Shown here piece by piece: positions 27,778 through 36,267 of a DNA stretch of 64,000 nucleotides. The position numbers and the translations under genes are program-made. The DNA is from Candidatus Geothrix odensensis. GTDB taxonomy: Bacteria > Acidobacteriota > Holophagae > Holophagales > Holophagaceae. The notes beneath the pieces are model-generated. The model did no database searches and was not told where the DNA came from. It worked only from the letters and a program-made list of their open reading frames with translations. Location: the NCBI GenBank assembly GCA_016714685.1, contig JADKCH010000004.1:124001-188000 (forward strand). The letters run 5' to 3'. Every line of letters begins with the position of its first letter. Within the stretch, counting starts at the first letter, position 1.

Positions 27778-30390
27778 ATGCGCGAGATGGACAAGGCTTT
27801 TGACTTCAGGACGGCGCAGACCCGCTGGTACTCGGTGTGGGAGGACTCCAGGGCCTTCGAGGCGGCGCCCTCGAGCGGCAAGGAGCCCTGGTCCATCGTG
27901 ATCCCGCCGCCCAACATCACGGGCAACCTGCACATGGGCCACGCCCTGGTGAACACGCTCCACGACGTGCTCACGCGCTTCAAGCGCGCCCAGGGCTTCG
28001 ACGCCCTCTGGGTGCCGGGCACCGACCACGCGGGCATCGCCACGCAGATGATGGTGGAGCGCCAGCTCAAGGCCGAGGGCACCGACCGCCACCAGCTGGG
28101 TCGCGATGCTTTTGAAAAGCGCATCTGGGACTGGAAGGAGAAGAACCAAGGCGCCATCGAGCACCAGCTCAAGCGCCTGGGCTGCTCCGTGGACTGGACC
28201 CGCAACCGCTTCACGCTGGACCCCGCCCTCAACAAGGCCGTGCGCAAGGTCTTCGTGGAGAGCTACAAGGCCGGCCGCATCTACCGCGGCCCCCGCATGA
28301 TCCAGTGGGATCCGGCCCTGCAGACCGCGCTCAGTGATCTGGAAGTGAAATACGAAGAGCGCCGCGGCAAGCTCTGGCACCTGCGCTACCCCCTGGCGGA
28401 TGGCAGCGGCGATGTGGTGGTGGCCACCACCCGCCCCGAGACGATGCTGGGCGATACGGCCGTGGCCGTGCATCCCGACGATGAGCGCTACCAGGGCATG
28501 ATCGGCAAGCTCATGGACCACCCGCTGACGGGCCGCCAGATCCCCGTGGTGGCCGACACCTTCGTGGATCCCGCCTTCGGCACCGGCTGCGTGAAGGTCA
28601 CGCCCGCCCACGACCCCAACGACTTCGCCGCCGGCCAGCGCCTGGGGCTGCCCTCCATCACCATCATCGGCTTCGACGCCAAGATGACCGCCGAGGCGGG
28701 CGCCTACGCAGGCCTGGATCGCTTCGAGGCCCGCAAGCGCGTGGTGGCGGATCTGGAGGAACAGGGCTTCCTCGTGAAGGTGGAAGACTACGTCAACAAG
28801 ATCAGCCTCAGCGACCGCAGCGGGGCGGTGCTGGAACCGCTGGTGAGCGAACAGTGGTTCATGGATGTGAAGGAGGCCGCCGCCAAGGCCCTCGACGCCG
28901 TGAAGTCCGGGGCCATCCAGTTCACCCCCGAGCACCACGCCGCCGTCTGGAACCACTGGCTGACCAACATCCAGGACTGGTGCATCAGCCGCCAGCTGGT
29001 CTGGGGCCACCGAATCCCGGCCTGGACCTGCGACGTCTGCGGGCACCTGCACGTGGAGCTTGAGGCTCCGGCCCTCTGCCTCAAGTGCGGCTGCCACAAG
29101 CTCACCCAGGACCCCGACACGCTGGACACCTGGTTCTCCTCGGCACTGTGGCCGTTCAGTGTCTTCGGCTGGCCCGATGAAACCGAGGACCTGAAGCGCT
29201 ACTACCCCACCAGCGTGCTCATCACGGGCTACGACATCCTGTTCTTCTGGGTGGCCCGCATGGCCATGGCGGGCCTCACCTGGATGGGCGAGGTGCCCTT
29301 CCGCAAGGTCTACTTCAACAGCCTGGTGCGCGACGCCAGCGGCCAGAAGATGAGCAAGACCAAGGGTAACGTCATCGATCCGCTCGAGGTGATGGAGGAG
29401 TACGGCACGGACGCCCTGCGCTTCTCCCTGGCCATCATGGCCGCGCCCGGCACCGACATCGCCATGAGCACCGCGCGCCTGGAGGCCAGCCGCAACTTCT
29501 GCAACAAGCTCTGGAATGCGTCCCGGTTCGTGCAGATGAACCTTGATGACTCCATCACGCTGGCCACGGATCCAGAGTTCGGCGAAGCCGAGTTCTGGAT
29601 GATCGGCCGCATGCGGGAGAGCCTCACGGCGGTCACCAAGGCCCTGGAGGAGTTCCGCTTCCATGAGGCTTCGGACCTGCTCTACCACCTGGTCTGGGAC
29701 GACTTCTGCGCCACCTACATCGAGCTGGCCAAAGTGCAGCTGGTGAGCGGCACGGCTGGGCAGAAGGCCGCCATCCTGCACTTCCTGGACATCCTCCTGC
29801 GGGCCCTGCACCCCTTCGTTCCCTTCCTCACGGAGGAAATCCACGAGGCCATGATGGACGGTCGCCTGCGCGCCGGTGAGCCGACGCTGCTGGCCCAGCG
29901 GTCCTGGCCCATGGATGAGCCGCTGCTCCAGGTCCGGGGCGGTGACACCACGATCATTCCCCGTTTCCAGGACATCCTCTCGGCGCTCCTGCGCCTCAAG
30001 GCCGAGCAGGGCGTGGATCCCGCCAAGCGTGTGCCCGCCTTCTGCACGCTGCTGGAGCTGGAGCCCTTCACCGAGGCGCTGAAGTCCATCGCCCGCCTGG
30101 AATCCGTCACCTTCAGCAAGGAGGATCCTGCCTCGCCCACACGCACCGTGGCCGTGGTGGCGGGCGGCACGGTGGCCCTGGAGCTGGCGGGCCTCAAGGA
30201 TCCCGTCGCCGAGAAGGCCAAGCTGGAAAAGGAGCTGGCCAAGCTGGAGAAGGAGCTGGAGCCGCTGCGCGCGCGCCTGGCCGATGACAGCTTCGTCACC
30301 AAGGCCCCCGAGGCCGCCGTGGCCAAGCTGCGCGGCCAGGCCGAAGAACGGGAGCAGCGCCTGGCGCAGGTCAAGGCGCTACTGGGCTGA
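27778..30390 (+). CDS. valS: Valyl-tRNA synthetase
   Basis: Class I aminoacyl-tRNA synthetase that charges tRNA-Val. From this start it has 870 residues. Visible parts are the HIGH-type signature (PPPNITGNLHMGHAL), the CP1 editing domain (TTRPETMLGDTAVAVHPDD), LVWGHRIPAWTCDVCG with a Cys knuckle, the KMSKS loop (GQKMSKTKGNVIDP), the anticodon-binding helices, and a C-terminal coiled-coil tRNA arm (EKELAKLEKELEPLRARL). The ORF is open far upstream. ATG 27778 is chosen because AAGGA lies at normal spacing; 27772 and 27787 are alternatives that change only a few residues. No T-box leader was recognised in the 200 bases upstream. Confidence 0.96.
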   Translation: MREMDKAFDFRTAQTRWYSVWEDSRAFEAAPSSGKEPWSIVIPPPNITGNLHMGHALVNTLHDVLTRFKRAQGFDALWVPGTDHAGIATQMMVERQLKAEGTDRHQLGRDAFEKRIWDWKEKNQGAIEHQLKRLGCSVDWTRNRFTLDPALNKAVRKVFVESYKAGRIYRGPRMIQWDPALQTALSDLEVKYEERRGKLWHLRYPLADGSGDVVVATTRPETMLGDTAVAVHPDDERYQGMIGKLMDHPLTGRQIPVVADTFVDPAFGTGCVKVTPAHDPNDFAAGQRLGLPSITIIGFDAKMTAEAGAYAGLDRFEARKRVVADLEEQGFLVKVEDYVNKISLSDRSGAVLEPLVSEQWFMDVKEAAAKALDAVKSGAIQFTPEHHAAVWNHWLTNIQDWCISRQLVWGHRIPAWTCDVCGHLHVELEAPALCLKCGCHKLTQDPDTLDTWFSSALWPFSVFGWPDETEDLKRYYPTSVLITGYDILFFWVARMAMAGLTWMGEVPFRKVYFNSLVRDASGQKMSKTKGNVIDPLEVMEEYGTDALRFSLAIMAAPGTDIAMSTARLEASRNFCNKLWNASRFVQMNLDDSITLATDPEFGEAEFWMIGRMRESLTAVTKALEEFRFHEASDLLYHLVWDDFCATYIELAKVQLVSGTAGQKAAILHFLDILLRALHPFVPFLTEEIHEAMMDGRLRAGEPTLLAQRSWPMDEPLLQVRGGDTTIIPRFQDILSALLRLKAEQGVDPAKRVPAFCTLLELEPFTEALKSIARLESVTFSKEDPASPTRTVAVVAGGTVALELAGLKDPVAEKAKLEKELAKLEKELEPLRARLADDSFVTKAPEAAVAKLRGQAEEREQRLAQVKALLG

Positions 30391-30422
30391 CCTCAGCTCC
30401 CCGCGGATGCTAGTCTGAAGCC

Positions 30423-30845
30423 ATGCAGAAGACTTACTACGCTGGCCAGGATGTGGATGCTCCCTGCGGGCGCTGTGGCGGCGAGACCCGGCATCAGGTG
30501 CTCACCGTCACCAATGGCGTGCCCGACCGGCTGATCTGCGGAAACTGCCGCTCGGTCCACAAGTTCCGGGTAGCCAAGCCCGAGCCCCTGCCCCGCGCCC
30601 CGCGCATTCCCGCCGCGGCCAAGTCGGGTGGACCCCGTCCGGGTTCGCTCGTGTCCCAGTTCCAGCAGGTCCTGAGCCAGGAACAGGGGGGCGCCAAGGC
30701 CCGTCCCTACCGCGTCTCCGAGCTCTGGGAAGAAGGCGCCTGGATGGACCATCCCACCTTCGGCCTGGGCCGCGTGCAGCGGAAGATGGGCAAGAAGGTG
30801 GACGTGCTGTTCAAAGACGGGCTCAAGACGCTGGTCAGCGCATGA
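30423..30845 (+). CDS. Zinc-ribbon protein with C-terminal CarD/PcrA-tail-like domain
   Basis: A 140-residue protein. The N-terminal 45 residues form a zinc ribbon with two Cys pairs (CGRCGG and CGNCRS). A basic Pro-rich linker follows, and the last 45 residues (HPTFGLGRVQRKMGKKVDVL, then FKDGLKTLV) resemble the small Tudor-like domain found at the C-terminus of PcrA/UvrD helicases and in CarD-type proteins, which contacts RNA polymerase. A role in transcription or repair is therefore plausible but not shown. It overlaps the next exonuclease gene by four bases (ATGA), so the two are coupled. It starts 32 bases after valS. Confidence 0.75.
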   Translation: MQKTYYAGQDVDAPCGRCGGETRHQVLTVTNGVPDRLICGNCRSVHKFRVAKPEPLPRAPRIPAAAKSGGPRPGSLVSQFQQVLSQEQGGAKARPYRVSELWEEGAWMDHPTFGLGRVQRKMGKKVDVLFKDGLKTLVSA

Positions 30846-31480
30846 ACCAGCAGCCGCTCCTCGAATCCAGCTCACCCGCTCTGCGGGAGTTGCGGTTCGC
30901 GGTGCTGGACCTGGAGACCACCGGCGGCAGCCCCAAGGCCCGCTGGGGCAAGGACGGTCGCTTCCTCCAGCCCTCGGAGATCACGGAAGTCGGCCTGGTG
31001 CGGCTATCCGGCCCGGTGGTGGAGGACCGCTGGTCGAGCCTGGCATCGATCCAGGGCTTCCTGCCTGAGGAGATCCAGCGGCTCACCGGGATCAGCCTGC
31101 CCATGCTGGCGGGCGCGCCGCCCTGGGAGCAGGTGGCCCTGAAGCTGGCTCCGAAACTGGAGGGCCGGGTCTGGGTCGCCCACCATGCTCCCTACGACGG
31201 CAGTTTTCTCAAGGCCTGGCTGCCCGAGGGCGTGTGGCGCCGCCATCGCCTGATCTGCACCCGTCTGCTGGCCAAGAAGCTCATCCCCGAGCTGCCCCGC
31301 CGCGGCCTCGCCGAGCTGTGCGCGTTCCTCGGCATCACCAACACCCGCGCCCATAGGGCCCTCCAGGATGCCGAGGCCACCGCCGAGGCCCTGCAGCACC
31401 TGCTCCAGCGCGCGGAGGATCAGGGCCTGGACGGCGAAGCCTTCCTCGCCATCGGCGAAGTACCCTGGAACAAGGTCTGA
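30842..31480 (+). CDS. DnaQ-like 3'-5' exonuclease
   Basis: A 212-residue DEDDh-type exonuclease. Exo I is AVLDLETTGG with the first Asp and Glu, Exo II includes the Asp in HHAPYDGSFL, and Exo III is the His/Asp pair in RAHRALQDAEATAEAL. Length matches stand-alone proofreading or repair exonucleases related to the DNA polymerase III epsilon subunit. A short loop between DLETTG and the next motif (SPKARWGKDGRFLQP) is longer than usual. It overlaps the upstream zinc-ribbon gene by ATGA. Replicative proofreading versus repair or RNA trimming cannot be separated from sequence alone. Confidence 0.85.
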   Translation: MNQQPLLESSSPALRELRFAVLDLETTGGSPKARWGKDGRFLQPSEITEVGLVRLSGPVVEDRWSSLASIQGFLPEEIQRLTGISLPMLAGAPPWEQVALKLAPKLEGRVWVAHHAPYDGSFLKAWLPEGVWRRHRLICTRLLAKKLIPELPRRGLAELCAFLGITNTRAHRALQDAEATAEALQHLLQRAEDQGLDGEAFLAIGEVPWNKV

Positions 31481-31483
31481 AGC

Positions 31484-31654
31484 CTACTTGATGGCCTTCT
31501 TCGCTTTTTCCGCGGAGGCTTTGCAGTAGTAGGCGCAGACGCCCTTCTTGGCGTCGGGCTCGATGCCGGCGGCCTTGAGAGCGTCCTTCAGCTTCTTCTC
31601 CGGAACGCCCAGATCCTTCGCCCAGTTGGCCGCGGTCTTCAGGTCCTCCGCCAC
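31484..31654 (-). CDS. Small conserved-looking 56-residue protein with two cysteines
   Basis: A short gene on the minus strand. It begins with GTG at 31654 behind GGAGGGAGG and codes for VAEDLKTAANWAKDLGVPEK, continuing with a Lys-rich helical region, GVCAYYCKASAEKAKK and a stop. The pattern of a short helix-turn-helix-like start (AKDLGVPEKKLKDALKAAGI), a CxxxC pair and a Lys-rich end resembles small proteins of unknown function that I recall from Geobacter-like genomes; the resemblance was not tested. It is convergent with the exonuclease gene (stop codons 4 bases apart). The ribosome site and the protein-like composition support it. Confidence 0.65.
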   Translation of the reverse strand: MAEDLKTAANWAKDLGVPEKKLKDALKAAGIEPDAKKGVCAYYCKASAEKAKKAIK

Positions 31655-31710
31655 GGGAGCCTCCCTCCGGCTGCATGCCGGCCCGAAAAGGATAGCGGTA
31701 CACTCATCCC

Positions 31711-32280
31711 ATGGATCTCGCCCGCTTCCTCGAACTCGTCCACACCCAGGGCTGGCAGGGCTGGTCCCTGTGGGCGGTGCTGCTGGCCCAGGCCCTGCTC
31801 TGGGTGGGGCTGGTGCGCCTGCACCTGTCCCTCCAGCGGGAGGAGGCCCCCTGGGAGGAGTGCATCGGGAAGATCCGCTCGGCCTTCCTCCGCAAGCTCA
31901 ATGGCGAGGAGGAGATCCAGGAGTTGAAGGTCCACCGCTACGCGCCCCTGGTGGACCAGCTGCTGGCCCTGCATTTCACCGAGGAGAAGGCCGACCGCTT
32001 CGACCGCTGGCTGCTGCTGCGCTGGAAGGTGAAGGAGGGGCTGCGCCCCTACTGGATCCGCTGGGGCTACCTCATCATCGCGTTCGGCGCCGTGGTCTGG
32101 TATCTCCAGGGCCTGCGCCTGGACATGGGCACGGACCTGCTCAAGCGCACCCCCGTGGACCCCCGCCTGCTCTGGGTCTGGCTGGGGTACGCCATGGTGC
32201 TCGCCTGGAAGATCGTCCGCATCCACGGCAACCTCGAGCGCGTCCAGCGGAGCCTGCTGCTGCCGAGGCGGGACGAGTGA
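31711..32280 (+). CDS. Membrane protein of unknown function
   Basis: A 189-residue protein that I do not recognise. It has an N-terminal membrane helix (SLWAVLLAQALLWVGLVRL), a charged central region (about residues 45-110), and two C-terminal helices (YLIIAFGAVVWYLQGL and LLWVWLGYAMVLAWKIV), ending in a basic tail. The central region has several Glu/Lys/Arg residues and the segment VHRYAPLVDQLLALHFTEEK. It overlaps yraN by one base (TGATG), which implies coupling. It lies 56 bases from the divergent 56-residue gene. Nothing in the sequence connects it clearly to the flagellar genes further on. Confidence 0.7.
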   Translation: MDLARFLELVHTQGWQGWSLWAVLLAQALLWVGLVRLHLSLQREEAPWEECIGKIRSAFLRKLNGEEEIQELKVHRYAPLVDQLLALHFTEEKADRFDRWLLLRWKVKEGLRPYWIRWGYLIIAFGAVVWYLQGLRLDMGTDLLKRTPVDPRLLWVWLGYAMVLAWKIVRIHGNLERVQRSLLLPRRDE

Positions 32281-32660
32281 TGAAGGCAGGACGCGGCGAG
32301 GCGGCCCGCCGCCTCGGGCTTCGCGCCGAGCGGCTGACGCTCTGGCTGCTCTGGGCCAGGGGCTGGGACTTGGTGGCCTGGCGGCAGAAGCTGGGGCGTT
32401 GGGAGTTGGATCTGCTCGTGAGCCGGGGCCCGGAGCTGCGGCTCCTGGAGGTCAAGGCCCGCCGCCCGGGCGCCTGGGTGGGCGCCGACACCGCCCTGGA
32501 GCCCGAGCAGCGGCTCCGCCTGCAGCGCGCCCTGCGCACCTGGCTGGACCGGGTGCCCTGGCCGGGCGCGGTCAGCTTCCAGCGGGTGAGCTGGGCGGGC
32601 TGGCGCTGCCGGTTCCACCCCCCGGAGCGCTGGGATGCCCTGAAGGTGCCACGGGGATAG
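32280..32660 (+). CDS. yraN: YraN-family (UPF0102) nuclease-like protein
   Basis: A 126-residue protein of the YraN family, a small endonuclease-fold protein of uncertain function. The core motif is present: GRWELDLLVSRGPELRLLEV, continuing to KARRPG, which gives the E...D...ExK pattern of the restriction-endonuclease-like fold, and the N-terminus EAARRLGLRAERLTLWLLWA matches the family opening. It begins by overlapping the stop of the upstream membrane-protein gene (TGATG). Its stop codon at 32658-32660 is the first base pair of the structured RNA candidate that follows. Family members often sit near rnhB and recombination genes; here it sits before flhA. Confidence 0.85.
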   Translation: MKAGRGEAARRLGLRAERLTLWLLWARGWDLVAWRQKLGRWELDLLVSRGPELRLLEVKARRPGAWVGADTALEPEQRLRLQRALRTWLDRVPWPGAVSFQRVSWAGWRCRFHPPERWDALKVPRG

Positions 32661-32809
32661 GCTGGAGTCTGGAGGTACGGATTCCTGGTGCGCCGCTGCG
32701 CGACGCGACTGATGGTTCAGTGCGGCGCCGACCCACCTGAGCAGCCCAACCTGAGAGGTCGGCGCGGCCCTTAGGGCCGCCCAGAAAGCAGTACCTCCTT
32801 ACTCCAGCC
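32660..32809 (+). ncRNA. Structured RNA candidate (150 nt, long closing stem), identity unknown
   Basis: The 210 bases between yraN and flhA fold strongly. A closing stem pairs 32660-32678 with 32791-32809 (17 of 19 pairs, one 2x2 internal loop). Inside are a 9-bp hairpin, 32725-32733 with 32757-32765, whose 23-nt loop holds CCTGAG twice, and a 7-bp hairpin GCGGCCC-TTA-GGGCCGC at 32764-32780 that shares two bases with it. A rod closed by a long terminal stem with side hairpins recalls 6S RNA, but no conserved 6S sequence was recognised and the length is short for it. It could also be a leader element of flhA or a small inverted-repeat element. Strand is assumed from the flanking genes. Confidence 0.4.
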
Positions 32810-32870
32810 TGGCGGCCCAACCTCCCTCCCACTTGGCATGCCCCTCGCCCCGGACCCTGCGGGTGTCGGT

Positions 32871-34970
32871 ATGTTGACCTTCCTGGATCGTCTGCTTCCT
32901 TATATGGGCCGCCTGGCCAGGCGGTCGGACCTCGCTGCGCCCGTCTTCGTGATGATCGTGCTGGTGGTGATGATCCTGCCCCTGCCCGCCTTCATGCTGG
33001 ACCTGCTCATCGTCCTGAACATCACGCTGAGCCTGGTGATCCTGATGGTGGGCATGTATGTGCGCCGCCCCAAGGAGTTCAGCTCGTACCCCTCGGTCCT
33101 GCTGGTGGTGACGCTTTTCCGTCTGGCCATCAACGTGGCCACCACCCGCCGGATCCTGCTCTTCGCCGGGGACCAGGGCGCCGACGCCGCCGGCCACATG
33201 GTGAAGGCCTTCGGCCAGTTCGTGGTGGGCGGCAGCTATGTCATCGGCCTGGTGGTCTTCCTGATCCTGCTGGCCATCCAGTTCCTGGTCATCAACCACG
33301 GTGCGGGCCGCATCGCCGAGGTGACTGCCCGGTTCACCCTGGACGCCATGCCCGGCAAGCAGATGGCCATCGACGCCGACCTGAACGCGGGCTACATCGA
33401 CGAGGTGGAAGCCCGGAGGCGCCGCAAGGACCTCCAGGAGGAGGCCGGGTTCTACGGGGCCATGGACGGCGCCGTGAAGTTCACCCAGCGGGACGCCGTG
33501 GCGGCCCTGATCATCCTCGCCGTCAACATCGTGGCGGGCATCCTCCTGGGTGTGGTGCGCTTCAACCTGCCGGTGATGCAGGCCCTGGAGGTCTACACCC
33601 TCCTCACCGTGGGCGACGGCCTGGTGACGGTGATCCCCAGCCTGCTCATCAGCGTGGGCGGCGCCATCCTCACCACCCGCAGCGGCAGCGATGCCTCGGG
33701 GCTGGGCAGCGAGGTCATGGGGCAGCTGGGCGCGGACCCCCGCCCCCTGGGCATCGCGGCCGCGGTCCTCTTCCTCTTCGGTGCCGTGCCGGGCCTGCCC
33801 CTCTTCCCCTTCTGGGTGATGGCCGCCATCTTCGGGATCATGGCCTACGCGGCCTGGAAGCTGCCCCAGGCGGTGCCCGCCGCCGTGGCCGAACAGGCCG
33901 CCGCCGAGAAGGCCAAGACCGCCGCGGCCGACACCTCCGAAAAGGTGGAGGGCCTGCTCAAGGTGGACCCCCTCGGCCTGGAGGTGGGCTACAGCCTCAT
34001 CCCCCTGCTGGATGTGAACCAGGGCGGCACGGTGCTGGAGCGCATCAAGGGCGTCCGGCGGCAGATGGCCTCGGACCTGGGCATCGTGGTGCCGCCCGTG
34101 CGCATCCGGGACAACCTGCAGCTGCCGCCGCACGCCTACCGCATCCTGCTCCGGGGCGAGGAGATCGCGCGGGCCGAACTCCAGCCCGCCCAGTTCCTGG
34201 CCATGAACCCGGGCACGGCCACCGAGGACCTGTCCGGCACCCCCACTTCCGAGCCCGCGTTCGGCCTGCCCGCCTACTGGATACCCGACAACCTGCGGGA
34301 CCGGGCCCAGATGCTGGGCTACACGGTGGTGGAGCCGGCGACGGTGCTGACCACCCACCTGGCCGAGCTCATCAAGCAGCATGCCCCCGATCTGCTGGGA
34401 CGGCCTGAGGTCCAGCACCTGCTGGACACCCTCAAGGAGACGACCCCGCGCCTGGTGGACGATCTCATCCCCAACGTCATCAGCGTGACCACCCTCCAGA
34501 AGGTGCTGCACAACCTCCTCCGCGAACGGGTGCCCGTCCGCGACCTGGGCCGCATCCTCGAGGCCACCGCCGACGCCGCCACCATGACCAAGGACATCGG
34601 CTTCATCACCGAATACGTCCGCCAGGCCATGGGGCGCGTCCTGACCGGTCCTCACCTCTCGGAGAACGGCGAACTGGGTGTCCTGGTGCTGGACCCCACC
34701 CTGGAGCAGACCCTGCAGGGCGGCATCGAGCAGACGGACCGGGGCAGCTTCCTGGCCCTGGAACCCGGCCGTACCCAGGAGCTGCTCTCGCGCATCGCCA
34801 ATGGCATCGCGGCCATGCTGCCCGGCGCCCAGCCGGTGCTCCTCACCAACCCGGTGGTGCGGCCCCACCTTCGCCGCCTGCTGGAGCGGGCCCTGCCCCA
34901 CCTCGTGGTGCTGAGCCACAGCGAGGTCCCCATGGATGTCCGCGTCGTCAACCTCGGAACGGTTTCATGA
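32871..34970 (+). CDS. flhA: Flagellar type III export apparatus protein FlhA
   Basis: Inner-membrane export-gate protein with a large cytoplasmic ring domain that binds chaperone-substrate complexes. From this start it has 699 residues. The N-terminal half has about eight membrane helices with the family motifs PVFVMIVLVVMILPLPAF and PSVLLVVTLFRLAINVATTR, and the FHIPEP-region loop AGRIAEVTARFTLDAMPGKQ, then MAIDADLNAG. The C-terminal half includes GYSLIPLLDVNQGGTVLERI and VPVRDLGRILEATAD. ATG 32838 is also in frame, but 32871 aligns better with the family N-terminus; neither has a strong ribosome site. It opens the first flagellar block. Confidence 0.95.
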   Translation: MLTFLDRLLPYMGRLARRSDLAAPVFVMIVLVVMILPLPAFMLDLLIVLNITLSLVILMVGMYVRRPKEFSSYPSVLLVVTLFRLAINVATTRRILLFAGDQGADAAGHMVKAFGQFVVGGSYVIGLVVFLILLAIQFLVINHGAGRIAEVTARFTLDAMPGKQMAIDADLNAGYIDEVEARRRRKDLQEEAGFYGAMDGAVKFTQRDAVAALIILAVNIVAGILLGVVRFNLPVMQALEVYTLLTVGDGLVTVIPSLLISVGGAILTTRSGSDASGLGSEVMGQLGADPRPLGIAAAVLFLFGAVPGLPLFPFWVMAAIFGIMAYAAWKLPQAVPAAVAEQAAAEKAKTAAADTSEKVEGLLKVDPLGLEVGYSLIPLLDVNQGGTVLERIKGVRRQMASDLGIVVPPVRIRDNLQLPPHAYRILLRGEEIARAELQPAQFLAMNPGTATEDLSGTPTSEPAFGLPAYWIPDNLRDRAQMLGYTVVEPATVLTTHLAELIKQHAPDLLGRPEVQHLLDTLKETTPRLVDDLIPNVISVTTLQKVLHNLLRERVPVRDLGRILEATADAATMTKDIGFITEYVRQAMGRVLTGPHLSENGELGVLVLDPTLEQTLQGGIEQTDRGSFLALEPGRTQELLSRIANGIAAMLPGAQPVLLTNPVVRPHLRRLLERALPHLVVLSHSEVPMDVRVVNLGTVS

Positions 34971-34980
34971 AGGATCGACC

Positions 34981-36267
34981 ATGCGCGTGAAGACCTTCGA
35001 AGCCGGGTCCATGCAGGACGCCCTCGACGTCGTGAAGAAGGACATGGGCGAGGAGGCCTTCATCCTCTCCACCCGCACCCGTCGCCGCCCGGCGGCCATG
35101 GGCCTGGGCGAGGAAGCCGTCATCGAAGTGACGGCGGCCGTGGACGAGGCCCAGGCGGGTGTCCCCCCGGTGGCCACCGGCGCGCCCTCCCTCACCTACG
35201 GCCTCCGTGCCCCCCTGGATGTCCCGCCCGCCCACCGCCCGGCCCGGGAGGTCCCCCAGGCCCCACCCCCCGCGCCACCCATGGACCTCCAGCCCCTGCG
35301 CCGGGAGCTGCTGGAGATCAAAGGGGCCGTGGCTGAGCTCAAGGACAATGACCTGCGCAACGCCTCGATCCTGAAGGAACTGGATCAGATGAAGGCCCTG
35401 CTCAGCCGCATCCAGCGCCAGGGCATGCCCCCGGCCCAGCTGCACCTGCCGCCCAGCCTGCTCGAGTTGTACGGCGACCTGGTGGCCAACGACGTGGAGC
35501 CACTCATCGCCCTGCGCCTGTGCGAATACGCCCAGCGCGCCCTCACCGATCAGGAGGGCGATGCCTCCATGGGCGCCGTGGATCCCGAGCGGGCGCGCCT
35601 CTTCCTGCGCCGGGTCATCGCCGACTTCATCCCCGTGGCGCCCCCCATCCAGCTCGATCCCGGCAAGATGCGCGTGGCCGCCCTGGTGGGGCCCACGGGC
35701 GTGGGCAAGACCACCACGCTCGCCAAGCTGGCCGCCTACGCCCAGCTCCACCTCAAGCAGAAGGTGGCCCTGCTCACCCTGGACACCTACCGCATGGCGG
35801 CCGTGGACCAGCTCCAGCAGTACGCCCAGATCCTGCAGGTGCCCATGCACGTGGCCCTCACGGTGGAGGACCTGCGCAGCGCCCTCCGGTTCTACCAGGA
35901 TCGCGCCCTCGTGCTCATCGACACGCCGGGCCACAGCCCCAAGGACACGGACACCCTCAACCAGCTGCGGGGCCTGCTGGACGAGCTGCCCGAGGTGGAG
36001 ACCCACCTGGTGCTCTCGGCCACCACCAAGCCCCGGGATCTGGCCGAGATCGCCGCCCGCTACGAACCCCTGCGCCCCACCCGATTGCTCTTCACCAAGC
36101 TGGACGAGACCTCGACCTACGGTCCCATCCTCAGCACCCTGGCCCGGGTCAAAAAGCCCCTGAGCTACCTCGGAACTGGACAGGAAGTTCCAGAGGCGCT
36201 GGAGCTGGCCACCAGCCGGCGGGTGGCCGACCTCATCCTCCCCCTTCCCCTCAAGGAGGCCGAATGA
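34981..36267 (+). CDS. flhF: Flagellar SRP-type GTPase FlhF
   Basis: A 428-residue GTPase of the SRP/FtsY family that sets the place of flagellar assembly, usually a cell pole. It has the short B-domain start (RVKTFEAGSMQDALDVVKKD), a Pro-rich linker around residues 75-100, an N domain, and the NG GTPase core: G1 LVGPTGVGKTTTLAKLA, G2/G3 LDTYRMAAVDQLQQYA and LIDTPGHSPKD, G4 FTKLDETSTYGP, and the closing LGTGQEVPEALE. It starts 10 bases after flhA and overlaps flhG as ATGA. The flhF-flhG pair supports polar flagella, which is inference from known systems. Confidence 0.95.
   Translation: MRVKTFEAGSMQDALDVVKKDMGEEAFILSTRTRRRPAAMGLGEEAVIEVTAAVDEAQAGVPPVATGAPSLTYGLRAPLDVPPAHRPAREVPQAPPPAPPMDLQPLRRELLEIKGAVAELKDNDLRNASILKELDQMKALLSRIQRQGMPPAQLHLPPSLLELYGDLVANDVEPLIALRLCEYAQRALTDQEGDASMGAVDPERARLFLRRVIADFIPVAPPIQLDPGKMRVAALVGPTGVGKTTTLAKLAAYAQLHLKQKVALLTLDTYRMAAVDQLQQYAQILQVPMHVALTVEDLRSALRFYQDRALVLIDTPGHSPKDTDTLNQLRGLLDELPEVETHLVLSATTKPRDLAEIAARYEPLRPTRLLFTKLDETSTYGPILSTLARVKKPLSYLGTGQEVPEALELATSRRVADLILPLPLKEAE

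Noticed and set aside
32660..32809. SRP (4.5S) RNA as the identity of the structured RNA
   Set aside because: The universally conserved GGAAG...AGCA core of the SRP RNA apical loop is absent.
32834..32849. Sigma-54 promoter for flhA (TTGGCATGCCCCTCGC)
   Set aside because: GG-N10-GC is present, but the -24 and -12 boxes have several mismatches and the leader would be only about 11 bases.
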